Part shown: piece by piece, positions 22,701 through 34,300 of the stretch
How positions within the stretch are numbered: position 1 is the stretch's first letter
Layout of the letters: the number at the start of each line of letters is the position of its first letter
Notes under the pieces: model-generated
What the model saw: only the letters and a program-made list of their open reading frames with translations
Told to the model about the DNA's origin: nothing
Databases searched by the model: none
Position numbers and translations under genes: made by a program
NCBI GenBank assembly: GCA_030386875.1
Contig: CM059558.1
Span: forward strand, 7,077,501 to 7,141,500
Source: Morinoia aosen
Taxonomy: Eukaryota; Arthropoda; Malacostraca; Amphipoda; Talitridae
Length of the DNA stretch: 64,000 nucleotides
Direction of reading: 5' to 3'

Positions 22701-23689
22701 CACATTTTAAATTTCTACTTTGCCAGGAGCAGTATTATGTAGTCATAAATTAAGTTGACATGAGCACAATGTGATCTCCGTCTTGTTAATTGACGAACAT
22801 TACAATGATAGTTCATACGGTGAAGCATGCATGACTGTTTACTTCTTAATTAATTGTGGGTCGATGTTCTTGTTTCTAAATTCTGTTTTCTCTTTCATTT
22901 AAAATTCAAAGACATACATCTGACATCTTTGAAATGGTTGCTGGAATGTCTTCAGTAGTACTTTTGAAATGTTTATCGTCGATGTATCAATCTGAGAGCG
23001 TTTTATCAATAGAGTATTTTTTCAGATATTTTATCAATAAATTTGGTGCATGAGTATTCATTTTCTATACCGTCGGTTCGGATGGCTTATAAACAATGAC
23101 AATTCCATTTCAAAGTTGCCGGAGAGTTACGCTGGGGTGTCACTGCATGCAGGAGACCGAGCACGTAAGCTTTCCTGAGAACCGGCTCCATCCTGATGGA
23201 TCGTCTCGAACTGTCCCGAACAGCGCCCGCGAAGGCACACATGAGAATGATCCCACAGCTTTCGTATAACTTATGATTGTTAGAAGGCTTAGCTAGGGAC
23301 AGATTTAATGGTATTTTGATTTTTTGACGATGACTTTGCATGTTGTCCAATTTCTGAGACAGAGTTCAACGGTGAATAAAATGTTTTCATGCTATGATTT
23401 TTAGGATCTTGGGTACACATGTGGTTTCGCAGATAATTTTTCATTCTTGAGCGCATAAATCAAAGCATAATTGTAGAGGCAATTTATTCAGTCTTTCCAT
23501 GGATTTTATACCCCGAATATTAGGTAGCAACCCCTCTGATGCATATCCGTGCTGCATATGAACGGAAGGAACGAAACTCATTAACTAACGGAAGAAGAAA
23601 ATCATTTTATTTTTACTCGGGGATTTAGCATTAAGGAATCTTAAATTTATAAAATTAGTTTGTTACATTTCAAGTCTTTCATCCGAGGA

Positions 23690-24290
23690 CGTTCGGGACC
23701 GTTTCCCTTTATCCTTTACAAACCACGGTCGACCTTCTAACCACGAATGCCTCGCTAACCATTCTCAGAATGTTGTGCCTGAGAAACCTCAGACACGCTC
23801 CACCATTCACAGCACTCGCCACTTACACACGCCTTCCTACGGAGCATCATCCGTTGCATATTCATCTTTAATTTGTTTATTTCTCCGAAACAGCCCTCAG
23901 GATGTGCGTATTTGGCTAATAACGCCCGTAATAACTTACACTTCGGACCACTGCGCCCGACTTCAAGGAGAATGCAAGTGACTGGTGTCCAAAGTGATGA
24001 CGGACGCCACTGCGGTTTCGATCAGCTGTGCGACTGCCCTGCACTCGGCTACCTCTCATGGATCTCCTCAACTACGGAGTCAGCCCTGATGGGGAGCCAG
24101 TGCCTTCTACTGCAGTTCAGCGCTTCAGCGACCGTGCGGCCTAGACCTTCTCTTCCACGTCGTCGTCATGTGGACTTCAAGGGATCCTATAGTGAACGTG
24201 GGTTTGGTGATAAGTTGGTGCATTTGTCTCGAACGTTCCTCACTAGCCTTCATATGGCTGTAGTTTCCCGATCTCGAGCCGTACTCTGAA
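23690..24290. other. GC-richer, coding-like but degenerate block (copy A)
   Basis: Composition is well above the surroundings and the block is kept in copy B at 35740-36340. Fragments translate plausibly (for example NYGVSPDGEPVP) but frames are broken by stops and indels that differ between copies. It looks like the remnant of a gene or retrogene that was already dead before or soon after the duplication. I cannot name the family. Confidence 0.35.
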
Positions 24291-25013
24291 TTGTAGGCCG
24301 TGACTTGACAACGTAAATTTAATAACTAGAAAAATGCCAGGTGTAGAGTGTACTGCCTAATCTGTTAACTCAGAAAACGTTTACCTAAATATATTCTCAG
24401 TAGCTTTCAATCCTACCACCGTCAAATTATTTACGTACCGTGTAATTTTTCTCAATTATTGAAATTACCTTATTTCCAACAGGTCACTGTTATTGTCAAA
24501 ATTGATGAGGTCGGCCGTCGGGTGCATTACTTCCGACTTCCTGCTTACCAAGAAGTCTCCGATGTGCCATGTTGCTGAGACGCCTTCTGTTGTTCATTAT
24601 TATTACCATTATTATTATGCATTGCAACACTAAAATAATTAACGCTCAGGAGCTTTCTTCCCCACTCTTTTTTTTCAATAAGCCCAGTAAATTGTACCTC
24701 CTCAGTCCCACAATGTTCCAGCAGATCGTTTGCCACTGCCTAAAGCGCTGGTGTGCCATATCTCTCTATCAGCTGACGCCAATTGTTCCAAGTGCCAATG
24801 TGCGTTCTTGAAACAGACGAACCCTTCTGAGCTTTCTGCCCGTACGTTCTAGAATTTTTAGCTGGGAAACACTTCACAATGGAATCAATTGACTACGTTC
24901 CAGAGATTCTTTGTGGGTACGTCATGTAACAATTTGAAAGATTCATATCACGCGTCTCCATCAAACATTCGACTAAATGGCAGTAGATTCTCAGTTATCA
25001 TTCTGTTTAGATC

Positions 25014-25015
<2 letters not shown>

Positions 25016-25053
<38 letters not shown>
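25016..25053. repeat. (TA)n microsatellite
   Basis: About 19 TA dinucleotides in block A. The paralogous site in block B (about 37000) has only a short TATATAAATA, so the array expanded after the duplication. Confidence 0.95.
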
Positions 25054-25055
<2 letters not shown>

Positions 25056-26229
25056 CCGCAGTGATTGCTGACGAATACTCGCATTTTAGAAGTCTGCTTA
25101 ACAGTTCACATGACTAGCGCAACCCAGGTCGGTTGACTTAGTAAAAAAGATACTCTCCCAACTTCAGTTCAAAAATTTGCATAACATAAATTTTTCCAGC
25201 ATAGCGGTCATCCAAGTATGGCTTTAAAACTCATGTGGAATCATTCCTGTCCTAATGAAAGCGCAGCAAGGTCGAAGACCACTGCTACAATGTCTCATCT
25301 CGGAGTCATGTTTCACTCGCCTATACCTAATCTGGCTCCCATAGCAGCTTTAAATAATTCACATGGATTAATATAGAAAGAAATTTCATTCGTAATTAGA
25401 GCAACAATCATATTACATCGATCAATTCCGTATTCTTAGTTGAATTTTACAGTGAGCTGAGACGGGTTTTTCAGTGTCCCATCTTTCGTCTACTCTTCAG
25501 ATTCTAAATAGGGCATGTACTTCAGCGTTGCGAGAAGAATTTAATTTTTAATTTATGGCGAAAACTTGAATTTTATACACTTTTTAATACAGATTTTTCA
25601 ATTGATTAAGATAGAAAATTGATCTTGTATGATATTGTGTGAGCGTTGCCTCTGTAATACATTAGTAAATTGATGACTTCTTTGGGACGTTGTAGATCAC
25701 ATGGGAACCTTGAAGTTAAGATACAGCTTCCGACTTCATTTCAGAATAGCGTGGAGAAGATGAAATTTTCGGCTGGAAGCAATTTTTTCTAACGGGATAC
25801 ACAACCACGGCTGTTATGGTAGTGGGTCCGGGAACCAAGAAAGCTGCTGAGCTCATTTTTCCCTCAACCGAATCATCAAGTTTTGTTTTGCGCATAATTC
25901 TTTGTTCTTTTTGCAATTTGAAATTGGTGTAAAAGAATTGAGCTAAAGAAAGGTTCAGTGGTGCTTACATAAGTGACGAGGGATTAAAATTCAAGATAGA
26001 TCGCCTGATTTTTCACTCAGCAAATACAGTTCATGAAGGATTTTTTAAGACTTAATTAATATTAACTTTTAATACCTAAAAATTTAGGTTCTTATGTGAA
26101 AAAACAGGGCAAAAATGTGCTCTCAAATCAGTCGTGTAGAAACTCTATAAGTTTTATACTCTCTTACCATAGCAAAACCCGATCTCGATACAGCTTCCAT
26201 TTTGTAAGACTGTAATCCTAGAACCTGAT

Positions 26230-26332
26230 TGTCTTTAACACCGTTGTCATCGACACCTAAAGTCATCTCTATCTAAGGCACACCTCGAGGTGAAGATGAG
26301 GCACTCGTGAGCTCTAACTTGCCGAAGAGGTG
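26230..26332 (-). pseudogene. Decayed HSP70 fragment, relic 1
   Basis: About 100 bp match the substrate-binding-domain part of the hsp70 genes, same strand. CACCGTTGTCATCGACACCT aligns with ACCGTTGGCATCGATATCG, then AAAGTnATCTCnAT, then GGCACACCTCGAGGTG against GGCACGCCTCGAGGTG, then GTGAGCTCTAACTTGCCGA against GAGAGCTCAAACTTTCCAA. Stops and indels prevent coding. A homologous relic lies at 38198-38300. An older HSP70 copy therefore existed inside the unit before it was duplicated. Confidence 0.7.
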
Positions 26333-26459
26333 TGTTTCACACAACTTCCGATATCACATCCAATAAATGCAACACTACGAGGGATGATTGAGGCTGGCCA
26401 ACGATATTTCCTCACAATGCCTAGAAAAGAACCAAACAAAATTTGTTTAGGCTTTATTC

Positions 26460-28105
26460 ATTTTATTTGTTTTTTTTTACCCAAATTGCTTCATATTTAG
26501 TCTGTGTTCGTTACATGTTAGTATCATTCGGGTGTCAACTTCTAAAAACGAGCACAGATATAGAATGTGCACTAATGGATACGAACAATTTTCTCCTTGC
26601 AGTGCAATTAATTCACAAGTAGTATTTACGTATCCGGTCAACGGAAAAATTAGGAATTGTTTTCTGTCATTTTTAAATTTGAAATTTCAAAATTCCATTA
26701 CGGTTCTTTAAATTCATTGCGGTACAAAGTTAATGACGGTGATCGTTATCCTAACCTTCCGCTGAGCTCATGACAAAATAACTTCAACCACACATATGCA
26801 CTGAATACGTGTGAAGAATGTTGTTCTCTTCACAAAAACTTTGAATCTCAGTATCAGCTTCCGAACTCAGGGAGGCAGAGCGGCTAGAACAACGAAGATG
26901 AACTTCATTACCTAAATAAATAGCCTAGTGCGGTGCTAGGCGATGGGGTGAGAAACTTCATGGAGCGAGACCTCAGTCCTGGCGCGCTCGAACGCGTACG
27001 TGCGATTTGCTTCTAAGATATGTTCAATTAGGTTGTTAATATATTTCGATATGATTCTATAGGCTAGGATCAGTGGGGTGAGTTCGGTTATTAAAATGAA
27101 TTAATTAGTCGGGAATAGTCGTGATTTTCGCTCATCGATTAGCACATGAATTTCAGATCTACGCACAGGTGAGACGGAATGCTGCGACAATTCTTGTTCC
27201 GTTGTAAACTACCTGGAAGCTCTCACTCAGGTACATTGGCCGCTTCTGTGTGAGGTTAGTTAATTATGTCTGAGCTCTATGTTGGGATGGACCATTAGTG
27301 TTTAGGAGCGATGCGCATACCCACGCTTACTATTGACGTAGGGCGCTTTCATGACAACAATGCAGCTCGGCTATTAGATTCATTTCAGACATGGATAGAT
27401 ACTTCGCCAATTATTTGCTGGAGCATATTGCATTTTTAACTTGTCTGAGATGCATCATACTTTTGCCTAATTATGTTTACTCATGCATTTCAATCACGTA
27501 TAAGATACTCCGTCCCGCTTACGCCTAATTTTTTTTATTAGAGATTGCGAAATCGTCAGGAAAATGTTTCAACATCACAAGTGCACCGTTACAAGCTCTA
27601 TACTTCAAGTCCAGAATTAAAATTCACACCTTGTCCAAATAAATTACATTAAGCGAAGGGAATGACAAACAAGTCTTGCAATTCATTTTATGTATTTACT
27701 TAATCTAAAACAGAACTACGAAAATAAATGATTTATAACAACTCACGAACATAAAGAAAACACAGTAGGCTAAACATTTCATTAAGTGCTTGCATCTTCG
27801 ACATTCAACATCACGAATGCTGTAATCAGTATACAAACGACTAGTTAGCAGGTATCGATGGGACACTAAACAACAATAAATGATCTAAATCCTGAACAAA
27901 TTCGATCATTCTTTGGCGTTTACGTGACACATTCGCTTATGCATCTCATAACATTTATTAATGCGCATACGAAGCTTGTGAGTACTTCCGCAGAGAACAC
28001 AATATTCGATGAATATAGGAACCGCTTGATAAGTTAAGGGTTTTAAATGAGCATGTAATGAAATATATGAAAGATGATTACATTAAAGAAGGCTAACGAA
28101 TAATA
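26460..28105. repeat. 3' flank of hsp70-B, shared with hsp70-C
   Basis: Paralogous to about 52780-54365: the same order of CATATTTAGTCTGTGTTCGT, GGTCAACG, CCTAACCTTCCGCTGAGCTC, CAACGAAGATGAACTTCATT, and CTCTATGTTGGGATGGACC. No gene is evident. The 3'UTR of hsp70-B must lie at its right end. Confidence 0.85.
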
Positions 28106-28109
28106 ACTC

Positions 28110-30050
28110 TTAATCCACTTCCTCAATAGTTGGTCCCTGGGCAGAACCACCGGGTCCTGCTGAGGGCATGGGACCGCCAGGCATAGTTGGACCACCCGCT
28201 CCCCCGTAGAGCTTGGTGATCACAGGAGTGCACACCTTCTCCGCTTCCTTCTGTTTGTGCTCGAACTCCTCCTTCTCTGCCAGCTGGTTGTCATCCAACC
28301 ACTTCAGGGTCTCGTTGCACACGTCCAGCACGTTCTTGCGGTCGTCTTCATTGATTTTTGCCGTCATTTTGTCGTCTTCAAGAGTTGATTTCATGTTGAA
28401 CAAGTATGACTCGAGTGAATTTTTAGCTGAAATTCTTTCCTTTTGTTTGTCATCTTCTGCTTTGAATTTCTCAGCATTCTGTACCATTTGTTCGATCTCT
28501 TCCTTGCTGAGGCGACCCTTGTCGTTGGTGATGGTGATCTTATTCTCTTTGCCGGTAGATTTGTCCACAGCTGACACGTTCAAGATACCGTTGGCATCGA
28601 CATCGAAAGTAACCTCGATTTGAGGCACGCCTCGAGGTGCAGGTGGGATACCAGTGAGCTCAAACTTGCCAAGGAGGTTGTTATCCTTGGTCATGGCGCG
28701 CTCACCCTCGAAGACCTGAATGAGCACCCCAGGCTGGTTGTCGGAGTAGGTGGTGAAGGTCTGAGTTTGCTTGGTGGGGATGGTGGTGTTGCGCTTGATG
28801 AGAGCAGTCATGACACCCCCAGCGGTCTCAATGCCCATCGAGAGAGGAGCCACATCCAGGAGCAGCAAGTCTTGGACGGCTTCTGATTTGTCTCCGGTCA
28901 AGATAGCTGCCTGGACTGCCGCTCCATATGCTACAGCCTCGTCAGGGTTGATGGATTTGTTCAATTCTTTGCCGCCAAAAAAGTCTTGTAGCAGCTTCTG
29001 AATCTTGGGAATGCGCGTCGATCCACCGACGAGCACGATCTCGTGGATTTGACTCTTATCCATTTTGGCATCCCTCAGGGCTTTTTCCACGGGATCCAAA
29101 GTTCCTCTGAAGAGATCGGAGCATAGCTCCTCAAATCGTGCTCTAGTAACTGATGTGTAGAAGTCAATTCCCTCAAAGAGAGAATCGATCTCAATGCTGG
29201 CTTGGGCAGACGAAGACAGCGTTCGCTTGGCCCGTTCACATGCAGTCCTCAGGCGCCGCAAAGCACGTTTGTTTTCTGAGATATCTTTCTTGTACTTTCT
29301 TTTGAATTCTTGGGCTAAGTGATTAACGAGACGATTGTCAAAATCTTCGCCTCCCAGATGCGTGTCACCGGCTGTAGATTTAACTTCGAAAATGCCGTCA
29401 TCGATCGATAAAATGGAAACATCGAAGGTGCCACCTCCCAAGTCGAAAATCAGAATATTGCGCTCGCCCCCACCGCTGCCCTTCTTGTCGAGGCCGTAAG
29501 CAATGGCCGCTGCTGTGGGTTCGTTGATAATTCTCAGGACGTTAAGACCTGCAATGGCACCAGCATCTTTTGTAGCTTGACGCTGTGAGTCGTTGAAGTA
29601 AGCAGGTACGGTAATGACTGCGTCCTTCACTGTGTCTCCTAGGTAAGCTTCAGCGATTTCCTTCATTTTCGTGAGAACCATAGACGAGATCTCTTCAGGA
29701 GAGAAGGTCTTGTTTTCTCCCCTGTACTCGACTTTGATCTTGGGCTTTCCATCATCGCTGATAACTTTGAAGGGCCAATGTTTCATGTCAGTGGACACGG
29801 TCTGGTCATGGTATTTACGGCCAATGAGTCTCTTGGCATCGAACACTGTGTTGATGGGGTTAAGGGCGACTTGGTTCTTGGCAGGGTCTCCGATGAGCCT
29901 CTCTGTGTCGGTGAAGGCGACGTATGAAGGAGTTGTCCTGTTGCCCTGGTCGTTGGCGATGATCTCGACCTTGCCATGCTGGAACACACCCACGCAGGAG
30001 TAGGTCGTGCCCAGGTCGATGCCCACTGCAGTCGCTCCCTTCGTCCTCAT
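28110..30050 (-). CDS. hsp70: Cytosolic HSP70 chaperone, copy B
   Basis: A complete 646-residue HSP70 almost identical to copy A (for example Arg for Lys at residue 2, and a few scattered changes such as N/S near residue 97). It has the same nucleotide-binding signatures, substrate-binding domain, lid, Gly/Pro-rich tail and terminal EEVD, so the same cytosolic chaperone function is expected. The ATG at 30050 lies shortly after the acceptor of its 5'UTR intron. The coding region is far more similar to copy A than the upstream blocks are, which suggests purifying selection, gene conversion or both. Its intron lacks the fold-back element and triplication found in A, so B probably shows the ancestral gene structure. 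Confidence 0.97.
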   Translation of the reverse strand: MRTKGATAVGIDLGTTYSCVGVFQHGKVEIIANDQGNRTTPSYVAFTDTERLIGDPAKNQVALNPINTVFDAKRLIGRKYHDQTVSTDMKHWPFKVISDDGKPKIKVEYRGENKTFSPEEISSMVLTKMKEIAEAYLGDTVKDAVITVPAYFNDSQRQATKDAGAIAGLNVLRIINEPTAAAIAYGLDKKGSGGGERNILIFDLGGGTFDVSILSIDDGIFEVKSTAGDTHLGGEDFDNRLVNHLAQEFKRKYKKDISENKRALRRLRTACERAKRTLSSSAQASIEIDSLFEGIDFYTSVTRARFEELCSDLFRGTLDPVEKALRDAKMDKSQIHEIVLVGGSTRIPKIQKLLQDFFGGKELNKSINPDEAVAYGAAVQAAILTGDKSEAVQDLLLLDVAPLSMGIETAGGVMTALIKRNTTIPTKQTQTFTTYSDNQPGVLIQVFEGERAMTKDNNLLGKFELTGIPPAPRGVPQIEVTFDVDANGILNVSAVDKSTGKENKITITNDKGRLSKEEIEQMVQNAEKFKAEDDKQKERISAKNSLESYLFNMKSTLEDDKMTAKINEDDRKNVLDVCNETLKWLDDNQLAEKEEFEHKQKEAEKVCTPVITKLYGGAGGPTMPGGPMPSAGPGGSAQGPTIEEVD

Positions 30051-30061
30051 CGCAGGTTGAT

Positions 30062-31005
30062 CTGTGGGTTCAATGAATTTTGTTACCTGATAGTGCCGTG
30101 AAATTTCACCCTATTTGTAGTTCGAATTGAATCGTTGATTCATATCATACACATTAACTAAGCCTGTCGATAGGATGCTAGTTGTTATAGAAGAGTTTCA
30201 GAGGAAGATTACACATCGAATATCTGTAATTTTTTGTTAATGTCAATATTGACCTATTCAACTTGAAAAAATCGAAGCCCGGTAGTCATTTACTTTCAAT
30301 TTATATCTTGGTAATAGGAGTTTGATGCAAAATGATCTGAAGAAATAAGCAGACACTCAAATTTTGGATGAATCAATTCAATTTTCTCAGGCGACCATAC
30401 GGTAAACCGCTGAGAGGCGAATGCTTCACACATGAACTATGAGCCGAATGTTGAACTCATGTTGTAATAATTCTATTCAGGGATGTTTTAGACTTAATTA
30501 ACACAGCATTATAATTGAACTGAACCTTCGAGTGTCGTGTGGCTGAGAGAGGATATCACTAGAGAAACTTTAGTTAAGACAGTTTCAAACTCCTGTCAAT
30601 TATCTGCAGTCAGTAAGCTATCTCGTACAAACACGACGCCATCAGGACATTGTCATGCATTTTCGCCAAGCAATCGTTAAGCAATCTTACACCCCAACAG
30701 TAAGGCAATCAACTGCATCCTTCCATTTCAGTTTAGCGAGTCTTCGAGGCATAGTCTAAGGAAAGAAAACTGCTTATGTAGTCTTCCTCCACGAAAGTAT
30801 TTTCCTTTTACTCATTAACAAACTCAACCAATAAAATGAAAAACTTGCAAAAGTACATAATAGTCCATCCATGCATTCATTATTACGTCCACTTATTAGA
30901 GTTACAATCAATATATGTGAGTCATTCGCTATAAGCAACTGCGTTTTGAAATTGCATTAGCGTAAATCGATAGTGACAGAGGTCGAAAAGTTTTATAATC
31001 CTTAC
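30062..31005 (-). other. 5'UTR intron of hsp70-B
   Basis: The donor is CTTGAG followed by GTAAGGATT (intron starts at 31005) and the acceptor is ACCCACAG (ends at 30062). At 944 bp it is close to that of copy C. It contains the empty site for the fold-back element of copy A (GTGAAATTTCACCCTATTTG) and a single copy of the sequence triplicated in A. Confidence 0.75.
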
Positions 31006-31306
31006 CTCAAGTTCAAGTTTAGTGATGTATTGAAGATAGAACTTGAACGATTGGTTGTTGGGTAATCTTCTAGTTGGAAATGCTTCTTATACACGTACCA
31101 CTCAAGTATCGCTTCTATAGTACAACGATGCTTCGCTTGGTACACTTGGTGTAAACTCGATGAAACTTGCTTTCCTTTCTTCCGTACGCGTCGCTCGTAG
31201 AGTTAGCTCTGCCGGAGGCGGCCGCGACGATCGCTTATATCTCAGTCTCTGCTGCTGACTCGTTTTCTCTGGAATTTTCTAGAGCATCACTGAAACGAGA
31301 AGTTTC
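31006..31306 (-). promoter_or_regulatory. hsp70-B promoter and non-coding first exon
   Basis: TATA GATATAAGCG (31232-31241), proximal element TTCTAGAG with one change from the TTCTAGAA of A and C (31277-31284), and the GAAAC-GAGAA-GTTTC heat-shock array (31292-31306). Leader and donor match copy A. The altered half-site could weaken HSF binding slightly; this is inference. Confidence 0.87.
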
Positions 31307-31309
31307 TAC

Positions 31310-34300
31310 GCTGTACTAGTTGTGCATTGCCGTAACTTCAGCATGCACCTTATTTAATGAGAATTACGGAACGGACCATCCAATTTACAGCTTTCTAATA
31401 AGCTCATGCACTTCCTAGGACATGCGCTTTACTTTGTAAATAGATGAATGAGAGAAAATTTACTCAAAGTTGTATATTAAATCAACATCAGGTAGTTCCT
31501 GTACACTTTTGTATTAGGTCGACAAATGAACACAACCAAATCAAAAATTTCAGCACAAGAAAATACAGCGTTCACACTTTCAAATTAATGAAGCATCGCA
31601 CAAGGTAAGATCTGCATAGGCAATAAACAAAAACTCTTACGTCAGTGCAAGACGACCTAACAGTGGCTAAATTTACTTTTGAGAGATGACGCTCTCATCA
31701 CAATAGTTTTTCTCTTAGTATCATGATATTGTCGAAGGTGTAGAGGTTTCCTAGTGCTGTAAAATACAGGGTGACTCACAAAAACTGGTCGAAAGTAAAT
31801 GCTTAGAACGCAAAAAGTAATTGAAGTAGGGAGGGCAAACAAAATATGTATAAAAGACAATATTCTCAAATTTGATTTGATATCATTGGAAGACATTGCA
31901 ACTGCACACACATCCTCGCTTGCAATAGATTAGTTGAAAAATCGCTTCGACGATAAGATTATTTCGTACCGAACCGATTTTCCGTAGCCAGGCTAGGTCC
32001 CCTGACCTGTCACCTCTGGATTTTCTTTCTCTGGGGATACCTTAAAGAGAAGGTATTTAAATTGAAACCGAACACGTTCGCTTTTCGTTTTGCTTAACAA
32101 TCAATGTGTGCGTTACAGGCTCCGCTCTTGAATTTCCCTTATTTTTTTCCTTGAAATGCAAAACTGAACAATTTTCTCTGACAGTAATACCCGTAGTGCG
32201 TCCAATATTGCATTAAAAACTCATTATTAAAAAATACTTTTGACTAACTTTTTCTCGGCACTTGATGATCATTTACGACGGTGTTGTCTGTCTGCTTCGG
32301 TTAAGCGTTTTCTGTATATTCTTTTTTTAGTTTCTACTTACAACGAAGGAATTTTGAGGAATTCTCTAACTGTATTTGAATTGTTTATAAGTTGTCAGCC
32401 ATCTCTCTGGATAAAATTTAAAATGGGTTGATATTTTGATTGTTTCTCTCAAAAACAAAATTATCCCTCGCCCTCGACACAGCTAAGTACACCTTGTATG
32501 GTTAATCTATCAATTAAGGACGTTTATATAAAGAAATTTTTGAAAACCAAAGTGTTGTAATAAATTTAATTCGTCAAATTTTTTGGAAATAAACGCTTTT
32601 TCTTTTCTTTTTTCATTCTAGGTATTGAATTTTGAACCTGGGTGAGAGATACACTCATCAAACTCTTTCAGCTACTCCAAATAAAACATTTCAGCGGGAA
32701 AGTGCTAAAACTTACGAACGAAAAGACATAACCTAACAATAATCAAAATTCCGAGTACAGCTGGATATTTTCAGCTCCAGAATGTTCCCGCAGCTCACAG
32801 AAGCTCGTGTCCCCTCCACTAGAGCTGGCGTGCCACATCTCACAATCGTCTGAAGCCGTGTGCCACATCTCAATAAACGTTCTCGAAGCAAACCGAGCTT
32901 CCTAGTTTGATAAATACGCTCTAGAATTATGAGCAACGAAACTCCTTAAAATGTAATTAACCAGGGATTTTTTAAGTGTAACCCGTCCACTATTTGAGAG
33001 ATTGGCATAATCACATAAAATCATTTTCAGATAAAATTTATGAATTGTTCTTTTACTCATTAGAAAATTTTACAAATCAAAGTGGTCGATTGTTCCACAA
33101 ATTTAAAATATCATTTTAATGACTTGCTTTTAGTTGGCCGTAACAAAAACAGTATTACTGGAAAGTGTCATTGGCCGTGTATGCCTCATACTCTTGATGT
33201 TTTCAAACTTGCTCAGTTGTGCTCTCTTTTTGGCAATCAACAATAATCGTACGCCGTAGTACGTACTGAAGACGTAGTTACAAATTTAGTTAGCTCCTTA
33301 GTCCTTAGCCTACACTACGAAGTTTTCGATCCAAAGTTTGTGTAGCTTACGTATGCGATGTGAATGCTTGTATGCTGATATTTATGTACCCCCGCACAGC
33401 GTTTCCACCTAAATTGCGAAACCAGTAACTGGCATTTTTGTTATAGACACCGTATTTTTCTGTGAACTATTAATTTGTCACGTTACCTAACAAATTACTT
33501 TCTTATATTATTGTCTAGCGTTTCCTTAGAAAATATCACAAAAATTTTTGGAGTGGTTCGAAGCATGTTCTTCGAGGCCGTTAACTTGATTCTATTCCTA
33601 TGTTCCTCCAAAAAGATAGCTTTGAATTTTAGCCGACCATTACACTTTCAACATTGTTCCCTGATGCCGCAAAAACCAAAGCTCAAATGTCAATGTACGA
33701 GGTGACTGTCATAAGCGTTTCCCCTCACTTTGTTCATCTTTATATTTTCTATTATATTCATAAACATTATCAAACTTCGAATACCTTGCTATGGGAATAC
33801 AGTTTTATGTTTTCCTCTTGGCCTCTTGGGTTGCACAAGCATTGACATAGGATGTTATGGCTCCCATATATGTTTATCAACTACGAACTTTATCAACTTT
33901 AGAGTAAGACATTTTAAAAAGCGATGTAATTCATCTTATGTATTAACTCTATAGGACTTTAAGGGTTTCCTTTTCTCATTAAATGTCGTGTAATGTTATC
34001 GCTAGCCTCGCAGGGCAATTACTTGTTTCTGATGCTGGTGAGTACATTCTAACTGCATTATTTGGGTATTTAATTTTATGCATTGCTCTAATTATGCCTT
34101 AAATGTTTTGTTTAGTGCTGTACAATAATGCTTTTCATGCGTCTGACTCCGGTGAACACTTTTGTGGCAATATTATCACCGTAGGAAATGTTGTAAATTT
34201 TGTGTTGTATGAGTATGTTTTATTTTCTCCAGTTCAATAATTGCCATACAAGTTAATATATAGGAGTGAAAAGATGGTTCCGAAGATCGACCTCGTATTC

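Larger units (their letters stand above)
19005..26229. repeat. Duplicated block upstream of hsp70-A
   Basis: A stretch of about 7 kb paralogous, in the same order and direction, to about 31310-38197 upstream of hsp70-B. Identity is high in places (for example 21480-21710 against 33730-33960) and lower in others, with many small indels. I find no intact gene. Internal landmarks are an A-specific retroposon (19660-19745), a GC-richer decayed block (23690-24290), and an expanded TA microsatellite (25016-25053) where copy B has only GTATATAAATAC. Confidence 0.85.
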
